A stretch of DNA of 64,000 bases from an uncultured Desulfobacter sp. (GTDB taxonomy: Bacteria; Desulfobacterota; Desulfobacteria; Desulfobacterales; Desulfobacteraceae), in NCBI RefSeq assembly GCF_963666675.1, contig NZ_OY762929.1, positions 124,001 to 188,000 of the forward strand, given 5' to 3'. The notes under the pieces are model-generated. The model searched no databases. It was not told the DNA's origin and was given only the letters and a program-made list of their open reading frames with translations. Below are positions 10,201 to 19,589 of the stretch, one piece after another (positions within the stretch are counted from its first letter, which is position 1; each line of letters begins with the position of its first letter). The position numbers were made by a program, and so were the translations under genes.

Positions 10201-10684
10201 CGGAATCTGCCGTATACTCTTCCAGGTTGGTGAATCCGTCTTCATCCGGGTCTAGGCTACTATCATCCGACAGGGGATCAAGTGAATACGTGACCTCCCA
10301 CCCGTCGTTCATGCCGTCGGAATCCGTATCCGGGTTCAAACCTGTGGTTTCTCCAGCGTCTTTCCAGCCGTTCCGGTTTGTATCCTCTTCACCGTCGGGC
10401 AGGCCATCTCCATCAGAATCAGCATTTTCAGCACTTGTTCCCGCAAGATTTTCCAGGTAATCACTTAAGCCGTCGCCATCGGTATCTGTTGCCGGTGTAA
10501 CGCCATGGACGCTGCGGTTACCGGTCTCATCATATGAAAAGGATACGGTACTGCCGTCTGCATAGGTGACAGACGTAACCTGGTTGAGATTATCGTAACC
10601 AAACTGGGTGGTTTCTGCCCAACCGATGGACGAAATAGAGAATAAGAGGCATGAAATCAGGGTAACATAGAATATCTTAGACAT
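7217..10684 (-). pseudogene. Secreted Rhs/YD-repeat protein, 5' half with calcium-repeat and transglutaminase-like domains (truncated by IS66)
   Basis: Starts at ATG 10684 with GGGAGA six bases upstream. Residues 1-25 are a Sec signal peptide ending near GWA. Next come thrombospondin type 3-like calcium repeats (several DxDxDG motifs, residues about 65-165), a membrane segment (about 178-197), a second hydrophobic stretch near 205-225, and a transglutaminase-like domain (about 290-430) with GHVWVEVQIDG and YVFDPSYKTH. The expected catalytic Cys is not there: the site reads VGNSFDQSSL. A DUF6531-like block (PIDLVTGDYLYDH) opens the Rhs part, followed by the first YD repeats. The frame runs into the IS and stops at 7184. 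The original protein was about 2,100 residues, likely surface-exposed, with the toxin at its C-terminus. Confidence 0.85.
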
Positions 10685-11264
10685 ATTCACTCTCCCAAAA
10701 TAGAATTATTGGGCGTTTTGCATGTTAAAATCAAGGCTTGCCCAAAACCTTAAAATAAACACAATTGATTCGATGAATCTCAATATCAAATTTATTTTAA
10801 GTGAATATGAAATTTGGGTGATTAGTTTTTTAAAGTTAGATTAGAACGATGTTTGTCAGAAAATTTGGAAATCGTAATTCTCTTGTTATATTGAGTTTGG
10901 ATCGTCCAACCAACCCCGTCTTGCCACTCTGACCGGTTAACTACATTTACTTTTGTTCAATATAATTCCAGGATCTTTTTGAGGAATGAAAGGAAGTAAA
11001 AATTTTAAAAACTAAAAAGTCCACAATGATGGTATTTAGCCGGACCGGCAAGATTTTGGATAAAGCGATCAATTCTCCAAAAAAGAATCAGGAGGTTGAA
11101 TCCGATGTCAGTGAACCCTATAATTCGCATGGCTCGCTTTTTTCACAACAAATTTTGACCGGCTAAAATATTTCCAAAAGAGCAGACTATCTCCAAAAAA
11201 AAAGACCATTTCCCAAGTGAAAATCACCCCGGACTTTCCTGCTACTCCTGGGGAAACTGACAAT
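10685..11264. other. AT-rich intergenic stretch, no supported gene
   Basis: Leader of the rhs gene and further AT-rich DNA. Short frames exist (for example a 45-codon plus-strand frame from 11026 and a 44-codon minus-strand tail near 10840-10960) but none has a ribosome site with family resemblance. Base composition is clearly lower in GC than the neighbouring genes, in keeping with decayed accessory DNA. Confidence 0.4.
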
Positions 11265-11413
11265 GTGGAAAAAGTTGTTGTGCGTGTTGCCGGCAAAGAC
11301 CGTATACGTTCTCCTGTGGAAAACACATGGGATAGCTTTTTCTTTCTGAAGATGACGTTTCTGGTGATTTTATGACGAAGCGTGTTTCACAAGAGCAATC
11401 AGAAAGGGAATGA
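11265..11413 (+). pseudogene. VapB-like antitoxin remnant, frameshifted
   Basis: Reading from a GTG at 11265 gives VEKVVVRVAGKDRIRSPVEN followed by TWDSFF; a one-base shift at the T-run near 11338-11344 is needed to continue with LSEDDVSGDFMTKRVSQEQ and SERE, then a stop. The W-D-x-F-F segment and the DFM-x-x-R-x-x-Q-x-Q-x-x-RE ending are typical of VapB-type antitoxin C-termini. No intact VapC toxin follows. It is most likely a dead toxin-antitoxin locus. Confidence 0.6.
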
Positions 11414-11717
11414 TGGTTTGAGGATCGAAAATTGGAGCGTAACCGTAGGATTGCCCCGGGAACAAAAAGTAAATTTTAAATTTTTGAAGCCGGTTATTTC
11501 CCTTCGTTGATTAAATCAGATTAATTTCCTATCAGCTAAAAGCCGGCTTGAAGGGCTGTAATTTACATTCTACAGCCTGTCTTGTCCTAATGCCCCGCAT
11601 TGATTTTTGTCCACATTCCTATTAGACTGTGGGCCAATTGATATTGAATATGACCTCGGGTCGTATTCATTTTTCAAACCTAAAATTTGTCAGATTCTTT
11701 TCACAAAGGACAATGTC
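11414..11717. other. intergenic leader of the large membrane protein gene
   Basis: No gene is supported. The last bases contain AAAGGA (11705-11710), the ribosome site for the ATG at 11718. A frame continuing upstream to 11607 exists but would put 37 non-hydrophobic residues ahead of a clear signal peptide. Confidence 0.4.
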
Positions 11718-14700
11718 ATGACACTTCAGCGAAATATGGGCGCGATTCATATCTTTTTTCTGGCTGCAACAATTCTTCTGTCACTCTGTGGGCAAGCACA
11801 TACGAGAGATTCCCTTTATGTCCCCGATGCCCTTGTTCCCTGGAAGGAATGGGTGCTGCACGGAAAAGAAGAACAGTTGTCATGCATTCCCATGTACAAC
11901 AATGCCCGACAGCTCCTCTGCATCTGGCCGGGTCAATTGAATCTGGATCTGACAGACAACGGGGGCACGTTTGAACAGTCATGGCAGGTGTATGCCCGGA
12001 CCCGGGTGGATTTACCGGGCTCCGGCCGGAACTGGCCCATTCAGGTGCTGGTTGATGGCAAGCCCGAGGTGGTTCTGGACCAGGACAATTCCCCGGGACT
12101 GATCCTTTCCCCGGGACGTCATATCATCAGCGGAGAATTTTCATGGCGATCCATGCCCGAACATCTGAACATCCCTGCATCAACCGTGCTGGTCGATGTA
12201 AGGGTGAACCATCAGCCTGTGACCTTCCCGGATCTGGATGACAGGGGACGGTTGTGGCTTAAACACCGGCAGCGAGAGGAGCGGGTGGAAGACCGGTTGA
12301 AAATGGAATGTTTCCGCCTGATTGAAGATGACATCCCGGCCCGGATGGTCATCAACCTTGCACTGGAGGTGTCCGGACAGGCCCGGCAGATGGTGTTGGG
12401 GCCGGTATACCAAAGCGAAACGTTCATACCGGTCTCCTTTGATACGCCGCTGCCCGCCCGTTTGGAATCCGACGGCCGGATCACCGTCCAGGTCCGGCCC
12501 GGGCGCTACACCCTTGAACTCAACCTGCGTTATGCCGGGCCTTTGGAAACCGTTCAATTTATTCGTCCGGACCAGCCATTCTGGCCGGCCCGGGAAATCT
12601 GGAGCTTCAGTGCAAAAACCGACCTGAGGCGGGTGCAGGTTTCAGGGGCCCAGCCCGTTGACCCCAAGCAGACCCGCATGCCGGCAGAATGGCAATCATA
12701 TCCGGCCTACCTGATGGCACCTGACACCACATTGGCCTTTAGGCAGATCAAGCGGGGAGATCCGGACCCCGCACCGGATCAGCTCGCTTTGAACCGGACC
12801 CTGTGGATGCGGTTTGACGGTTCAGGGTTTTTTATCCAGGATAAAATCACGGGTAAGAAAAACACCAACTGGCGCCTGGAGTTGAATCCTGCCATCCATC
12901 CGGGACAGGTCCTTGTGGATGGTAAAGAGCAGTTGATTACCCAAAGAGAAAACAGTGCCAAGGCCGGTATTGAGCTGAGGAACGGTAAAATCGATATCGT
13001 GGCCGACACCACCTTTGAACATGGGATTTCCGATGTGCCGGCAACGGGCTGGGATCATGATTTCAACAGCGTAAACGGCAGGCTTAACCTGCCCGCCGGC
13101 TGGACCTTGATCAACGCCCGGGGCGTGGACCGCATCCCCGGTACCTGGGCGGGCAAATGGACCCTGCTGGATTTTTTTGTGGTCTTGATTTTTACCATTG
13201 CACTGTCCCGGGTGTACTCAAAGCCGCTGGCCGGTCTTGCCTTTGTTACCCTGGTGCTGATTTTCCATGAATACCAGGCGCCCCGGTATATCTGGCTGGT
13301 GCTCCTGGCGGGGTTCACCCTGCTTAAATATCTGCCCGAAGGCAGGATGCGAAGCGTTGTGAAGTTGTGCCAGGGGCTGGCTCTGATCTGTTTTGCCGGC
13401 ATTGTGATTCCCTTTGCCATCCAGACCCTTCGCATCGGCATATATCCGGAACTGGCAAGGCCATGGACCAATACCTCAAATACCGTCATTCGGTCCGAAG
13501 CCCGGGACCAGGCCGCGGATATGGCGACCGGTGCCCGGACCTCGACCGCGGCAAGAATGGAACAGCAAGCCCCAGCCCCAAAGGCGCTGAAGCAGGTCGG
13601 CAGCCTGTCCAGCTCCATGTATTCGGCAAGTGAATCGGGATCCGGCGGCAGGCCTGGCCAGGTGATGCAGTACGATCCAAAGGCACGGACCCAGACCGGT
13701 CCGGGCATGCCGTTGTGGCCCGCCTATAAAACCATTGATTTTTCCTGGTCCGGGCCTGTGAGCAAAGATCAATCCATCAAATTTTTTCTGATCGGGCCCA
13801 AAGTGAATTTGGTTCTGGCGTTTTTGCGGGTCGCCCTTGTGGTGCTTTTGGCTGCGGGCATGCTTGGCATCGGCAAAGGGGGAATTAAAAAGACGACAGC
13901 CACCGGTATTAAACAGATGTTTCCTGCTTTAGTGGCACTTGTTTTATGTCTTACACCGGCCTTGTCCCATGCAACGCAATTCCCACCAAAGGCGATGCTG
14001 GAAGAGCTGGAAAAACGGCTGTTGGAAACGGATAAATGTTTTAATCATTGCGCCAATTTCCCCCGGGCATCCATTGATTTGAAAAAAGATAGGATGTCGG
14101 TCGGTATGACTGTTCATGCCGCCATTGACACGGCAGTTCCCATTCCCGGAGATGCCGGCCAGTGGCTACCGTCCCAGGTGACCGTGGATGACCGGACTGC
14201 TGCGGGTATTTTCAAAAAAGAGGGAAAATTCTGGGTGATGGTTCCCAAGGGCCGTCACAAAATAGCCCTTGACGGGGCCATCCGCCGGCAGAACGGATTT
14301 CAGCTTGTTTTTCCCCTGAAATCCCGGCACCTGGATATTGTGTTGGACGGCTGGACTGTGGAAGGCCGTCATCCCGACGGCAGCTTTGATGCCCAGCTTC
14401 AGTTCAAACGAAAAGCACGGGTTGACGGCGATCATCAGCAGGTACTTGAGACAGGCGTTCTGCCGGCTTTTGCCCGGGTTGAACGCACCCTGCTGCTTGG
14501 ACTGGTCTGGAAGGTCAATACCCGGGTCATCCGTGAAGGCGAAGCAAAATCAGGCATGGTCCTTGATATCCCGTTACTTCCCGGCGAGTCCATCACCACC
14601 GAGGGCATCCGGGTGCAGGGGAATACGGCAAAGATCAATTTCCGTTCCGGCCAGCGAACACTTGCCTGGGAATCCTTTCTGACACCGTCAGACAAAATAA

Positions 14701-15884
14701 CGTTAAAACATGCCGATACCCGGGACTGGACCGAAATTTGGAAAGTGGATGTCAGCCCTGTCTTCCACATGGAATACCAGGGAACCCCGGTGATCTTTCA
14801 TAAAACCGGCACCCGCTGGTATCCCACCTGGCATCCCTGGCCGGGAGAAACCCTGGCACTTACCGTAACACGGCCCCAGGGCATTGAGGGACAGACCTTG
14901 ACCATTGAAAAAAGCCTGCTGACCTTTTCGCCGGGCAGAACGGCCACCGCTGCCCAGCTGGATCTCACCATTAACAGCAGCCAGGGGGGGCGTCACACCA
15001 TTAACCTGCCCGATAACGCCCGGCTGCAGGAGGTGAAAATCCAAGGCCGGATACGGCCGATCCGGCAGGATCAGCATCAGGTGACCCTGCCCATTGTACC
15101 CGGACGCCAGGAGATTGTGTTGCAATGGATGTCAGCCGGCGGTATCACGCCTTTTTATAAGACACCGGTCGTGGATTTGGGTATGGACAGCGCCAACACC
15201 TGTGTGGACATTAAACCGGGCAGCAGCCGGTGGCCCCTGTTTCTGGGGGGAGAGCAGGCGATGGGTCCGGCCGTGCTGTTCTGGTCGGAAGTGATCGTCA
15301 TTTTGATCATTGCCTTTATTTTGTCAAAAACCGGATGGACGCCGTTGAATCTGTTCCAGTGGTTTTTGCTGTTCATCGGTATCACCATGAATCATCCGGC
15401 CGCCGTTATTGTTGTGGCGGGTTGGCTCATTGCCCTGGATATGAGGCCCAAAGCAGATAAGCTCACCGGTACGAAATTCAACCTGGTCCAGCTGGGTATC
15501 GTGTTGCTGACCCTTGCGTCGGGGGCGTGTCTGGTGTTCAGCATCTCCAACGGGCTTCTAGGGCACCCGGATATGAACATCCGGGGCAACGGGTCAAGTG
15601 CCCACCTGCTGCGTTGGTACCATGATGTGTCCGGCCCTGTAGTGCCCCGTACCTGGATGGTCTCCATTCCCATGTGGGCCTACCGGGTTGCCATGCTGGC
15701 CTGGGCGCTTTGGGTCTCCTTCTGGCTGATTAATATTCTCAAGTGGGGCTGGGCAAGGTTTTCCACTCCCGAGCTGTGGTCCAAAGTGCAGTGGCGCAAG
15801 CCAAAACCCAAGACCCATCAGCAGGCCCACTGGAAACCGGCTGGTCAGCGGGGCAGGGAAACGGATGCCGGGCAGGACGAATAA
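11718..15884 (+). CDS. Very large multidomain membrane protein, function unknown
   Basis: 1,388 residues from ATG 11718, chosen because it has AAAGGA seven bases upstream and begins a good signal peptide (IHIFFLAATILLSLCG). A long exported beta-rich region follows, then about four membrane helices around residues 480-580, a Ser/Ala-rich linker, one helix near 700, and a second signal-like hydrophobic stretch (MFPALVALVLCLTPALSHA) at about 730. A second exported region then ends in at least four helices in the last 200 residues. The plan looks like two related halves (exported domain then membrane block) joined head to tail. The tail is basic and polar. I do not recognise the family. The gene stands alone with its own terminator. 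GC content is high, as in core genes, so recent transfer is not suggested. Confidence 0.85.
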   Translation: MTLQRNMGAIHIFFLAATILLSLCGQAHTRDSLYVPDALVPWKEWVLHGKEEQLSCIPMYNNARQLLCIWPGQLNLDLTDNGGTFEQSWQVYARTRVDLPGSGRNWPIQVLVDGKPEVVLDQDNSPGLILSPGRHIISGEFSWRSMPEHLNIPASTVLVDVRVNHQPVTFPDLDDRGRLWLKHRQREERVEDRLKMECFRLIEDDIPARMVINLALEVSGQARQMVLGPVYQSETFIPVSFDTPLPARLESDGRITVQVRPGRYTLELNLRYAGPLETVQFIRPDQPFWPAREIWSFSAKTDLRRVQVSGAQPVDPKQTRMPAEWQSYPAYLMAPDTTLAFRQIKRGDPDPAPDQLALNRTLWMRFDGSGFFIQDKITGKKNTNWRLELNPAIHPGQVLVDGKEQLITQRENSAKAGIELRNGKIDIVADTTFEHGISDVPATGWDHDFNSVNGRLNLPAGWTLINARGVDRIPGTWAGKWTLLDFFVVLIFTIALSRVYSKPLAGLAFVTLVLIFHEYQAPRYIWLVLLAGFTLLKYLPEGRMRSVVKLCQGLALICFAGIVIPFAIQTLRIGIYPELARPWTNTSNTVIRSEARDQAADMATGARTSTAARMEQQAPAPKALKQVGSLSSSMYSASESGSGGRPGQVMQYDPKARTQTGPGMPLWPAYKTIDFSWSGPVSKDQSIKFFLIGPKVNLVLAFLRVALVVLLAAGMLGIGKGGIKKTTATGIKQMFPALVALVLCLTPALSHATQFPPKAMLEELEKRLLETDKCFNHCANFPRASIDLKKDRMSVGMTVHAAIDTAVPIPGDAGQWLPSQVTVDDRTAAGIFKKEGKFWVMVPKGRHKIALDGAIRRQNGFQLVFPLKSRHLDIVLDGWTVEGRHPDGSFDAQLQFKRKARVDGDHQQVLETGVLPAFARVERTLLLGLVWKVNTRVIREGEAKSGMVLDIPLLPGESITTEGIRVQGNTAKINFRSGQRTLAWESFLTPSDKITLKHADTRDWTEIWKVDVSPVFHMEYQGTPVIFHKTGTRWYPTWHPWPGETLALTVTRPQGIEGQTLTIEKSLLTFSPGRTATAAQLDLTINSSQGGRHTINLPDNARLQEVKIQGRIRPIRQDQHQVTLPIVPGRQEIVLQWMSAGGITPFYKTPVVDLGMDSANTCVDIKPGSSRWPLFLGGEQAMGPAVLFWSEVIVILIIAFILSKTGWTPLNLFQWFLLFIGITMNHPAAVIVVAGWLIALDMRPKADKLTGTKFNLVQLGIVLLTLASGACLVFSISNGLLGHPDMNIRGNGSSAHLLRWYHDVSGPVVPRTWMVSIPMWAYRVAMLAWALWVSFWLINILKWGWARFSTPELWSKVQWRKPKPKTHQQAHWKPAGQRGRETDAGQDE

Positions 15885-15913
15885 ATGTTGAAAAAAAGAT
15901 GGATAGTGATGCT

Positions 15914-15957
15914 CACTGTAATATGATTAATGATTTAATCATATTACAGTGTTTTTT
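15914..15957 (+). terminator. strong rho-independent terminator
   Basis: CACTGTAATATGATTAA (15914-15930) pairs perfectly with 15935-15951 around a TGAT loop, followed by six T. It ends the plus-strand large membrane protein gene and sits between that gene and the convergent typA. Confidence 0.93.
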
Positions 15958-15966
15958 GAGGTCGGA

Positions 15967-17817
15967 TTAGGATTCGTTCTCTTTTTTCTTGAGTTTCCCG
16001 GCCAGGATATGGCGTTTGCCGGCATTGAGTTCCACCTTGCGAATTCGGATGGATTCGGGGGTGATCTCCACCATCTCATCGTCCCTGATGAAATGGATGG
16101 CCTGTTCCAGGGTCATGGGTTTAACCGGCGAACAGATGGTGGCTTCGTCTTTTCCGGATGCCCGCATGTTGGTCAGTTTTTTCTCCTTGCAGGCATTGAC
16201 GTCAATATCCGAATGGCGGTTGTGCTCGCCGATGACCATGCCTTCGTATACCGGGGTGCCCGGTGAGATGAACAGCCGTCCCCGGGGTTCGAGGTTAAAC
16301 AGGGCATAGGGCACCGCCTTCCCCTGGCGGTCGCATACCAGGGACCCCGTGTAACGCACGGGAAAATCCCCGCGATAGGGTTCATATCCGGACAGGTAGG
16401 AGTTCATGATACCCGTGCCCCGGGTGTCGGTCATGAATTCATCCCGGTACCCGATCAGGGAGCGTGACGGGATGGAGAATTCCAGGCGGACCCGGCCTTT
16501 GCCGTTGTTCACCAGGTTGGTCATCTTGCCTTTTCTAACGGAGAGTTTTTCGGTGACCACACCCATGAAGTCCTCATCACAGTCCACAAACAGATGTTCA
16601 ATGGGTTCCAGGGTCTGGCCGTTTTCTTCCCGGTAAATGACCTTGGGGCGTCCCACGCACAATTCAAAATCTTCCCGGCGCATGGTTTCAATGAGAATGG
16701 CCAGCTGAAGTTCTCCGCGTCCCTTGACCACAAAGCTGTCGTCTGCGGTGCTTTCTTCCACGGCGATTGCCACATTGAGCAGGGTCTCCTTGAGCAGACG
16801 CTCCCGGATTTTTCTGGATTGAACGTTTTTACCCTCTCTGCCGGCAAAGGGTGAGCTGTTAATGGCAAACCGCATGAAGACGGTGGGTTCGTCCACGGTG
16901 ATCCTGGGCAGTGCCAGGGGGTTATCCCGGGTGCATATGGTATCGCCGATTTTTACATCTTCAATACCTGCCAGGACAATAATATCTCCGGTGTCTGCCT
17001 GGTCCACCGGCACCAGTGTCATGCCGTCATAGGACTGGAGTTTGGAAACCTTGAGCTGTTTTTGAGCATCCTCCTCACCCATACACACCAGAGAGGCGTT
17101 GGAGGCGGCAGACCCGTTGAATACTTTGCCGATGGCAAGACGTCCCAGGTAGTCGGAATAGCCTAAGTCCGACACCAGCATCTGGAAAGGGGCCTCCGGA
17201 TCATAGGAGGGGGGCGGCATCTCATTGACAATGATATCAAGCAGCACCTTGAGGTTATCCACATCTTCTTCCAGTTCCCGCTTGACAATGCCGTCCCGGC
17301 CAATGGCGTAAAGATAGGTGAAATCCAGCTGTTCGTCCGTGGCGTCCAGATCGATGAACAGGTCATAGACCATGTCCAGCACCTCGTCGGGACGGGCATC
17401 CTTGCGATCGATTTTGTTGATGATCACAAGCACGGGAAGGCCTGCCTCAAAGGTTTTTTTAAGTACAAACCGGGTCTGGGGCAGCGGCCCTTCGGAGGCA
17501 TCCACCAGCAGAATGGCGGAATCAGCCATGGACAGGGCGCGCTCCACCTCGCCGCCGAAATCGGCATGGCCCGGGGTGTCAATAATATTGATCTTTACCC
17601 CGTTGCAGGTGACCGAGCAGTTCTTGGCGGCAATGGTAATGCCCCGCTCCCGCTCCAGGTCCATGGAGTCCATGAGCCGGTCATCCACGTCCTGGCCTTC
17701 CCGGAACATCCCGCTTTGTTTGAACATGGCATCCACCAGCGTGGTTTTCCCATGGTCAACATGGGCAATGATGGCAACGTTTCTTAATTTATCATTTACT
17801 GCACTGTTTTTTTTCAT
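15967..17817 (-). CDS. typA: Ribosome-associated GTPase TypA/BipA
   Basis: 616 residues, full length. GTPase motifs are all present: G1 AHVDHGKT (18-25), G2 RGITI (58-62), G3 DTPGH (80-84), G4 NKID (134-137). The EF-G-like domains II, III and V follow, and the BipA-specific C-terminal region contains NSYLSGYEPYRGD and the loop GKDEATICSPVKPMTLEQAI. TypA binds the ribosome at the EF-G site and assists 50S assembly and growth under stress, notably cold. Monocistronic; convergent with the upstream-numbered membrane protein gene and separated from it by a terminator. Confidence 0.97.
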   Translation of the reverse strand: MKKNSAVNDKLRNVAIIAHVDHGKTTLVDAMFKQSGMFREGQDVDDRLMDSMDLERERGITIAAKNCSVTCNGVKINIIDTPGHADFGGEVERALSMADSAILLVDASEGPLPQTRFVLKKTFEAGLPVLVIINKIDRKDARPDEVLDMVYDLFIDLDATDEQLDFTYLYAIGRDGIVKRELEEDVDNLKVLLDIIVNEMPPPSYDPEAPFQMLVSDLGYSDYLGRLAIGKVFNGSAASNASLVCMGEEDAQKQLKVSKLQSYDGMTLVPVDQADTGDIIVLAGIEDVKIGDTICTRDNPLALPRITVDEPTVFMRFAINSSPFAGREGKNVQSRKIRERLLKETLLNVAIAVEESTADDSFVVKGRGELQLAILIETMRREDFELCVGRPKVIYREENGQTLEPIEHLFVDCDEDFMGVVTEKLSVRKGKMTNLVNNGKGRVRLEFSIPSRSLIGYRDEFMTDTRGTGIMNSYLSGYEPYRGDFPVRYTGSLVCDRQGKAVPYALFNLEPRGRLFISPGTPVYEGMVIGEHNRHSDIDVNACKEKKLTNMRASGKDEATICSPVKPMTLEQAIHFIRDDEMVEITPESIRIRKVELNAGKRHILAGKLKKKENES

Positions 17818-17851
17818 ATGCTCCTGCTATTTAAACTATAGTTATATATTC

Positions 17852-17860
17852 GTGTTTGGA
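17852..17860 (+). repeat. copy of a GTGTTTGG intergenic motif
   Basis: GTGTTTGGAC in the leader of typA. The same 8-mer core occurs at 27096, 29734 and 40913, always between genes; here the inverted arm is poor. Confidence 0.35.
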
Positions 17861-17988
17861 CTAAATTATGGGTGCCCAAATGCAAGGGACAGAAAAATTT
17901 GCCGCCATTTGTACCCCAAAAGTACAATTGGTAATCAGACTTGCAAATTTTTCAGTAACGTGCAGATGGGTGACGTTTAGTTTTGATT

Positions 17989-18462
17989 TTATTTTGAAAT
18001 ACGAGTGGTGCCGTCCGGTGCTGTTAATATCCGAACCCTGTCCCCGGGATACATGGGGACATCCGCCTCCTGGACCACCACAATGGTTCGTCCGCTGTCA
18101 AGATTGACAACAATTTCCAAACCGTTTTTGGTTCCGGCTTCGCGTTCAATGGCGGCGCCAAGGGCCGCACCTGCCAGGGCCCCGACAATGGTGGCCACAT
18201 CCCGGCCATGGCCGCCGCCCACGGTGCTGCCGAGCACTCCGCCGGTCACGCCGCCGACGGCACCGCCGACAATCGGTGGATTCGAGGCCTGGATAATGAT
18301 CGATTTAACGGATTCCACAGTTCCGGTATCCACGGTCTGGGCCCGCATGGTCTGGTCATAGGTATATACATTGGAGCTGGATGACCTGCATCCGGCTAAA
18401 GTCATCATTGCTGCAGCCATGATGCAAACAATTAATTTTATGCCTGATCCGGCTGTATTCAT
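17989..18462 (-). CDS. Glycine-zipper outer-membrane lipoprotein (SlyB-like)
   Basis: 157 residues. Signal peptide with lipobox LAGC (Cys at about residue 25), then a Ser-rich linker. A glycine-zipper stretch spans about 65-105 (VGGAVGGVTGGVLGSTVGGG and later GALAGAALGAAIE), and a small beta domain is at the end (LDSGRTIVVVQEADVPMYPGDRVRIL). This matches the SlyB/Pcp family of outer-membrane lipoproteins, which accumulate under envelope stress. A single-gene unit, divergent from the PHP gene. Confidence 0.88.
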   Translation of the reverse strand: MNTAGSGIKLIVCIMAAAMMTLAGCRSSSSNVYTYDQTMRAQTVDTGTVESVKSIIIQASNPPIVGGAVGGVTGGVLGSTVGGGHGRDVATIVGALAGAALGAAIEREAGTKNGLEIVVNLDSGRTIVVVQEADVPMYPGDRVRILTAPDGTTRISK

Positions 18463-18752
18463 GGTTTTGCCTCCTAGGGTTCAACTTCTGTCCGGGGTAT
18501 CAATGGTGCCTGGGCCGCTTTTTTAGCCTTTAAAGGCTTAAATTACCAGCATTAAAACGCCATTATACCGTTTGCGGCCGGCAAAAGGAAGTAAACATTG
18601 CATGAGAAAAGGTCAACAGGGCAGGGCAAAATTAAAATTGACTGTAGATAAAACGCCGGCTTGACCGGATAAAGAGACTTGTAATCGTTACTGGGGTCAC
18701 ATATAGAGACAAAAACATGGTGTTTTATTTTTATGTCTTGGGGAGAATAAAA

Positions 18753-19544
18753 ATGCATAATTACACAGAGCTGCACATTCACACCACACATACTGCCGGA
18801 AACTCGGTGTTGACCATCGACGATGCCGTACAACGGGCAAAAGAGTACGGCATGACGGCTTTGGGGATTATGGACAGCGGTACCATGGGCGGTGTTGATG
18901 CCTTTGTGGATGCGTGCCGAAAGGCACGGATTACGCCGATTGTGGGCTGCGGATTCTATTTGACACTGGGGGATCATTGTCAAAAGGCGGATCAAAAGTA
19001 TCATCTGCCGGTGATGGCGGAGAACGGGACGGGGCTGGAAAACCTGCGTGCGCTTGACAAAATTGCCCAAACAGACGGCTTTGTGGGGCGCCCGCAGATT
19101 GATTCGGCACTGCTGGACGCATATCGCCAGGGACTGATCGTGCTCACCGGCGGGCGCGGGGGTGCCGTGGATAAATTTTTGAAAGCCGGTGATCACCAGA
19201 ACGCAGAGGCGCTGTTGCTGAAGTTGAAATCAATTGTCGGACCGCAGAATCTGTTGGTGGAGCTGCAGGACAATGGCCGTGCCGGCGAGATAGAGATGAA
19301 CCGTCTGCTGTGGGATCTGGCAAAAACGTGCGGGGTGGCATGCGTTGTGACCGGCGGCCCCTTTTACCTTGATCCTGGCGACGCCGCGGCGTGCAATCGG
19401 CTGCGTGAAGCAAACGGCAACAATCCGCTTTACGGCGACGGGTTTAATTTCCGGTCCGGGGCGGCCCAGGCCTCTCGATTTGAAAAATATCCCGACGCTT
19501 TAAAGAACAGTGTGGAAATTGCCCGTCGGTGTTCGTTTTTGTAA
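18753..19544 (+). CDS. Stand-alone DnaE-type PHP domain protein, probably metal-site defective
   Basis: 263 residues from ATG 18753, which has GGGGAG seven bases upstream; the longer frame from 18717 lacks a site. It starts YTELHIHTTHTAGNSVLT and continues with GMTALGIMDSGTMGGVDAF and ITPIVGCGFYL, aligning with the N-terminal PHP domain of DNA polymerase III alpha (LHxHS..., TDHG..G, PIIGCE). The polymerase part is absent. Two metal ligands are changed: TDHG is MDSG and GCE is GCG, so phosphatase or exonuclease activity is doubtful, although the first His pair is kept. The C-terminal part ends like the DnaE segment that lists LREANGN and SRFEKYPDAL before NSVEIARRC. Possibly a proofreading-type remnant or a protein-binding module. 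SGNH hydrolase follows 45 bp later. Confidence 0.8.
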   Translation: MHNYTELHIHTTHTAGNSVLTIDDAVQRAKEYGMTALGIMDSGTMGGVDAFVDACRKARITPIVGCGFYLTLGDHCQKADQKYHLPVMAENGTGLENLRALDKIAQTDGFVGRPQIDSALLDAYRQGLIVLTGGRGGAVDKFLKAGDHQNAEALLLKLKSIVGPQNLLVELQDNGRAGEIEMNRLLWDLAKTCGVACVVTGGPFYLDPGDAAACNRLREANGNNPLYGDGFNFRSGAAQASRFEKYPDALKNSVEIARRCSFL

Positions 19545-19589
19545 AAAAATAGACACACGTTTACCTGAATCAATGGTAAGTTATCAGAT

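Noticed and set aside
11229..11413. Intact VapBC toxin-antitoxin pair
   Set aside because: The antitoxin needs a frameshift and no VapC PIN-domain gene follows.
18525..18545. AGCCTTTAAAGGCT palindrome as terminator of a plus-strand gene
   Set aside because: No T-run follows on either strand and no gene ends here; it lies in the leader between divergent genes.
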